A DNA stretch of 64,000 bases, taken from contig OX104134.1 of NCBI GenBank assembly GCA_944470555.2, forward strand, positions 55,109,890 to 55,173,889. Reading direction: 5' to 3'. The notes under the pieces were generated by a model that searched no databases, was not told the DNA's origin, and saw only the letters and a program-made list of their open reading frames with translations. This DNA comes from Heterobilharzia americana (Eukaryota > Platyhelminthes > Trematoda > Strigeidida > Schistosomatidae). Within the stretch, counting starts at the first letter, position 1, and each line of letters begins with the position of its first letter. The position numbers were made by a program, and so were the translations under genes. Shown piece after piece: positions 59,309 through 64,000 of this stretch.

Positions 59309-59465
59309 GTCACCAGGGGAATGAAGTACCTTGAAGAGCGAAATTACGTTCATCGAGATCTTAGAGCAAGCAATGTATTAGTTGACAGTAGCCACAAACT
59401 GAAAATTTCAGATTTTGGTTTGGCTCACTTATTAAAGGATTCAGATGAATACTTTGGAACATTTC
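59309..59465 (+). CDS. Src-type tyrosine kinase: catalytic loop exon
   Basis: Reads [20 protein letters not shown], then [20 protein letters not shown] and [18 protein letters not shown] is the Src-family form of the catalytic loop (HRDLRAAN), and DFG is intact, so catalytic residues are conserved. It follows helix E of the previous exon: MMND joins VTRGMKY exactly as QIASGMAYVE does in Src. The in-phase boundary falls after TTATTG, which lacks the AG of an acceptor. After EYFG the expected activation-loop and APE sequence is absent; a weak donor C|GTAGGA at 59466 may end the exon. No further kinase exon is visible before 64000. Confidence 0.8.
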
Positions 59466-59519
59466 GTAGGACAAACACTGCTAACAGTTTTCTTAAGCTG
59501 AATTATTTGTATGTGTAAA

Positions 59520-60000
59520 CCAACCGAAATACACTTTCTCAATAGGCATCACCTTCAACTTGGATAAATGAAAACATTGTGTCTTGGTTATGAGCTATAA
59601 TCCTTTTTACATTGATCTCATTATGCTAATAAAAGGATAATAACCTAACTATCCAATCAGACACTTCTGAGCATAGAAATTATGATGACAGTGAAAGTTT
59701 TGATTTAAAGAAGAAAGAAAATGTCCAAATCATATAAGCAGCTATAGTAAGAGGAAAGCAACTATCGACAACCAAAGTTCTGGTTACAGATCAACAGAAA
59801 AAGTACAGCACTTGTTTCCTTTGTTAGTAGAATAACAGTCACGAGGCTAAGAAATCATCCTGTGAAGAGCTTCGTAGAAACCCGATATACATATTCTTGA
59901 GTGGACTCACGTCCACTTGGTCTTTTGAATTCTGGTAAAACCATTAAATATATATGTTGACTAAAACTTGTCGAAGGTTAACTCTGTAATGCTAAGCAAT
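59520..60000. other. Intron or intergenic stretch, nothing seen
   Basis: AT-rich, no motif. Confidence 0.4.
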
Positions 60001-60959
60001 ATTATTATTTTTTTTCTTTTGGGTTCTTAGTGGAATATAGTGCTTCAGTAGCACGTCTCCAGTGCACTCTGTTCTCTGCAAACTTTTGAACCTCGCTCCG
60101 CGACTGCTCACAAGCTCTCATTTCTTCCTCATACGATCTCCTCCATGTCATCCTTGCCTTGAACGCCCAACTCGTCGTTTCCCATCTGGGTTCCACTCAA
60201 AGGCCTGCTACGTAATGTCCCCAGTCGGTTATCTCAGTGTATGCCAAATCCAATCTATTTCCACTTTCTTCTGCATATTTGTTGAGTGATATGTTCTTGG
60301 TTGGTTCGTTGCCCAACCGGAGTTCCTTGTTGCTTATTCTTTCTAGCCATCTGAGCTTCAGTATCGAGCCAGCGTGGGCAGTTGTTGATGAATGTCTGTA
60401 GTTTGTTGGAAATGTCTTTCGTGACGCGACAAGTCTCTGAGCCATACAGAAGCACTGACTTGACGTTGGTGTTGAAAATCCGGATCTTGTTCCACATGCT
60501 GAGTGCAGAAGATCTTCACACTGGTTTCAGGCTAATAAGCGCCTGTCTTGCTTTTCCGATTCTGGCTGGCTTTGACGTCCTCATCTGTGCCGCCTGTAGT
60601 TGAAACAGTGCTGCCTAGATAGGTGGAGGAGGTTACTTCCTTTAAGTTTCTCCTGTGGATGGTGACTGGAGTTTGTTGTTGTTGTTGGAGTTGTTGTTGC
60701 GGTATCTTCATCACCTCTGTCTTCGCTACTTTAACTTGAAGTCCTGTCTTCGTTGCACTACCTCTTCTGTTAACTTGTTGGACTTTGCCTGTGGATCTTC
60801 AATTTTGTGTGACATTAGACACAAGTCATCGGCGAAATCCAAATCTTCTAGGTTTTTTTCCGCGGTCCAGCGTATTCCTATCTTCTCGCTCCTCACTGAT
60901 TGTTGCATGATCTAGTCCACTACAATCAGGAATATCATGGGTGATAGTAGACAGCCTTG
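60001..60959 (-). mobile_element. RTE LINE, 5'-truncated copy of about 0.96 kb
   Basis: Minus-strand relative of the 20.8-kb element. It starts inside the RT domain (near 60959) and holds LDFADDLCLMSHKIEDPQAK, the QQQLQQQQQ run, KIRIFNTNVKSVLLYGSETC and ENRVHWRRATEALYSTKNPK, ending in a short (TAA/T)n tail at 60010-60001. Several frame changes. The break at GTAGACAGCCTTG is the 5' truncation point. Confidence 0.88.
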
Positions 60960-61635
60960 AGGGTAGCTATAACAAAATGTACATTATCCAAATTTCACAA
61001 ATACTCTCAAAACATCTGTTTAGATGAAAACGTAAAAAAATCAGACTTGTCACTGATATCTCTGGCTTACTTATCTGAGCAGTTTTTTCACTAACTAATG
61101 CAAAGACTCATATAATAAAGCGCATTACCAATCACAGAAATGAAACGAACTTATTCGATGGATGTAAATCAGTATTTCAGAATTCGCAGAAGTTTCGTAT
61201 CATCCGATGGTGGATCAGTCACCAGTGACTATTCTGGTCACTGAATGGTCAATACTCTAAATTTTGCACTGACTAACACTTGTTTAAAGTTCTGGAGAGA
61301 GGAGAATTTGAAGTGAATATCATTCAGCAATTACTTAAGACGGCTTACATGCACGGAAACCTAGGTAATTGTTTGATACTGACTGTCTGCAAACATTCAT
61401 TACTGAATGCATCAAACAGAAAAGAAGATTAAGTAGAGAACATTTTCAAAGCCTGTCTGTTTCTCTGTAAACCAAGATGTCAAATAACAGGTGAAGGGTT
61501 ATATATTATTCAAAATAACACTTTAGTAGCTTTTAGTGCATTTTATCTGTTTCACGTTACTGACACTTACAGATCAACTGAATAGAATCAGTAGATGTCA
61601 GCTGATAAGAGGCAATCGGAATGATACCCGGCTCA
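60960..61635. other. No gene seen
   Basis: AT-rich flank between the RTE copy and the inverted duplication. Confidence 0.4.
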
Positions 61636-62210
61636 ACCCAGGTTGTTTGCTTGTCAGAACTCGTCGGTAAGGCATATATACAAACTCGAGCAATCTAATG
61701 ATGTTGCAGTCAGCCACGTTAACACTAAGCTACTCGATAATTACCGCATAATTACACAGGATTAAGCATTGTTGTCAGTAACACTTCAACACATGAAATG
61801 GCACTGTGAGATAGATGTCTAGTGGTGTTAAGACATATTAAAATATAGTGAGGAATAATGGCTGTAATTGGAATTCAGGATGTGTGTATATACATACCGG
61901 AAGGTAGTTTGCCGTTTATGCGTATACATGCATCCAATTCTTCTTTGGATGATAACTTCTGTATATCAATGTTTATTTTCAAACTTATTGTAATAGTTTT
62001 CGATCTTAGAACATATAAGCTCAAATATCTTAAGAATCTTGTATTAGGAATTATAAGCTGATTTGAATTTCGTTACATAATGTGCATACACGCTTTAACT
62101 TGTAAATCGCTGTTAAGTGTAGCTGAAATTAAACTTTTAACACCTCACTAGAGTAGAAGTAGTTAAAGCGTACTTCTTCATCACTCAGTCATTCATGACT
62201 GGCTTGTTTT
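61636..62210 (-). repeat. Inverted duplication, right copy
   Basis: Reverse complement of 49905-50470, including the exon-like module (61878-62062) and the tRNA-like SINE head (about 61725-61745). Homology stops at GACTGGCTTGTTTT on the right. Few differences are visible, one being AACAATGCT here against AAACAATGCT at 50.3 kb. Confidence 0.9.
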
Positions 62211-62935
62211 CCTGGTCATTATGAAACAGAATTGATTACCTATGCATATTTAGTTGAGCAGTTTAACGAAAGGATCACTTATCATGATAAAACCGTCCAA
62301 GTGTATTTTAGTATATCGACAATTATTAAACTTTTAGACAAGTATATTACATAGCCAAGTAACATCTGACAAACAACTCTTTTTGTCACATATCACCACT
62401 TTCAAGGATGCTTGACAAATATTAGGTTAAAATTTTATGGAATCAAATATAATGCACCGCAACGAAAACATGTATTTTTCATTATCAGCCTGCGGAAACA
62501 GATGGTTTTCCATGTGAGCCACGATTTAGTTTCTCGAAATATTTCGCCTTTAAAACAGATTCCATAGCCAGTGAGTGTATGTTACAAATGAGCTCTAAAA
62601 TCCAATCATAAAATTTTCTGATCAGTAGTTTATTTTAGCCTCCACCAAATATTGCCTATTTGGAATCTTCAGCTTATTTGTTACTTGGAATAGGTAGTTT
62701 CTACACTAAACGTTTTTAAACTAAGCATTAAACATCAAAAAACAAATCACAGTGGGAAACTTTTATGTGTTCAAATGAATTGCTGTCCAGTGCACCCTAA
62801 CTATATGCTTTGACATGCCATTTGGCGAAGTTCTAATGAGAACCTATGACTTGTGGAGCAAACGAAGACAAATACCCAACGATATCAGTGGATTATAGTC
62901 GCGTTATATCGTGAATAGACAGAAGTACAAAAATA
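62211..62935. other. No gene seen
   Basis: AT-rich, no motif. Confidence 0.4.
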
Positions 62936-62936
62936 T

Positions 62937-63170
62937 AGATCATTGGATTCCAATCTACAGGACCGTCGTAACATTCTCACTACGAAATTTGAAGGTCTTG
63001 TATTCAGCCCCTATCAGGTTGTGCATGGGCAATGCGGTGGATTTTCATACTAGAACGAAACAGATGTTCAGTACTTTCAGGTTTTTAACGGTTCTCCAGC
63101 TGATGTCAGTCAGTGATGAATATTACCGTGGAATCAACAAGTCCACACAAACCTCTAAACTCAATAAAAA
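62937..63170 (+). mobile_element. tRNA-headed hammerhead SINE, single unit, degenerate
   Basis: Starts CATTGGATTCCAATCTACAG like the head of locus 1 (CATTGGATTCTGACCCAGTG), then a B-box-like GTCTTGTATTCAGCCCC. The ribozyme relic reads CATACTAGAACGAAACAGAT then GTTCAGTACTTTCAGG. GAAAC and the stem III/I region survive but CUGANGA is lost (GCGGTGG). The tail GCTGATGTCAGTCAGTGATG matches locus 1. There is no second arm. Confidence 0.6.
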
Positions 63171-63174
63171 ATAG

Positions 63175-64000
63175 TTTTTGTCTGCTGAAAAGTGGTTAGC
63201 TTTTTGGTAGAAATCATTCTTAGTTAATAGATATCGCAGTCTTTACTGTCAACACAATGTAATTATTTAGGAATTTTGTTTTCCCCCTGTTATTGTTCAT
63301 TGTAATCGAATTTGACTGTAATCATGACAAAAACTTGTTAAGAAACTTTCTAGCCCTTTGACTTACTGACACAATAGATTTCCTACTTATTACCATTCAT
63401 TCCCAACGGAATCAATTATTGAAAATATTGGACTTCACTTGCTATAGCATTTCTCGTTACTAAAAACACACCGAGTAATTCTTTCTTCACACTGTGTGAT
63501 TGAAACTGAAAGAGAAAGAAATTAGTAATGATTATTTCATGCTATTAAGTAAAATCTCTGTATTAGTTTATCAGCTGTAGCAAAGTGACAGGGTGAAGTA
63601 ATTAAAACAAAAATTAATTTACGCTTATTTTCATCTCTAATTTACGAGCCAGATGATTTTGTTGAGAACAGTGAAAACACACATGTGTACGCATGTGAAT
63701 TAGAAAAGATTTCTTTCTCATATTGACAAATTTCATTCCATTTTTTGCCCCTCAGTATTCCAATTACTAAATTTTACTCATAATTCGAACAAAAACATAC
63801 AATTCTTATTCCAATCGAATAGCTAATATCTCATGTTTGGTTGTACCCTATAGATTCGATTAGAATGTAAACAGTTCCAAAGATGTCAGCTTATGAAAAC
63901 TTTGTGTTTTAGTACATTTATTCCACTCAGTTTTATCATTGTTCATCTGTATTCACTGAACCTTCTCAAAATTATATTCATAAACAACTAGTTTTACAAA
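63175..64000. other. No gene seen to the window end
   Basis: AT-rich. No kinase C-lobe exon is recognisable here on the plus strand. Confidence 0.4.

Noticed and set aside
1..64000. CRISPR arrays, operons or bacterial features
   Set aside because: No regular direct repeats with spacers; splice sites, LINEs and SINEs show eukaryotic DNA.

Overview
The window is AT-rich eukaryotic DNA that is mostly introns, intergenic sequence and repeats, with a few short coding islands. The repeat set points to a flatworm, most likely a schistosome: tRNA-headed SINE-like elements carrying hammerhead ribozymes (the Sm-alpha type), Penelope-like elements with a GIY-YIG endonuclease tail, RTE-clade LINEs ending in (TAA)n, and a Gypsy-like gag remnant. 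Species and chromosome cannot be told from sequence alone.

Layout. 1-7 kb: gene-poor, with two candidate minus-strand exons that have good donors. 6.7-11 kb: pieces of at least three Penelope-like elements. 12.9 kb: a single-unit hammerhead SINE. 17.6-18.9 kb: the best gene, a single-exon rhodopsin-class GPCR of the allatostatin-A/galanin-like type, with a signal-peptide leader ORF just upstream in another frame. 20.8-24.1 kb: a near full-length, decayed RTE LINE on the minus strand. 26.2-27.7 kb: a gag remnant split by a 293-bp inverted repeat that encloses a Penelope C-terminus. 29.7-30.0 kb: a palindromic hammerhead SINE. 33-34.1 kb: three phase-compatible exons of an unrecognised gene. 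34.3-34.6 kb: a second palindromic hammerhead SINE. 41.5 and 50.4 kb: a second tRNA-like SINE family. 46.0-59.5 kb: scattered exons of a Src-type tyrosine kinase (SH3, possible SH2 piece, N-lobe, catalytic loop), with three single-base irregularities. 49.3, 50.1 and 61.9 kb: a repeated exon-like module, two copies of which lie in an inverted duplication flanking the kinase exons. 55.7 kb: a third palindromic hammerhead SINE. 60.0-61.0 kb: a truncated RTE copy.

The genes do not form a pathway. The GPCR is a membrane neuropeptide-type receptor and the kinase a cytoplasmic signalling enzyme, but nothing here links them. The most unusual observation is that three separate loci (29.7, 34.3 and 55.7 kb) share one design: a central tRNA-like Pol III promoter flanked by two hammerhead-bearing arms in opposite orientation. 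At 29.9 kb the plus-strand arm keeps a complete consensus hammerhead core. Everything here was read by eye; no alignment, folding or database search was run.
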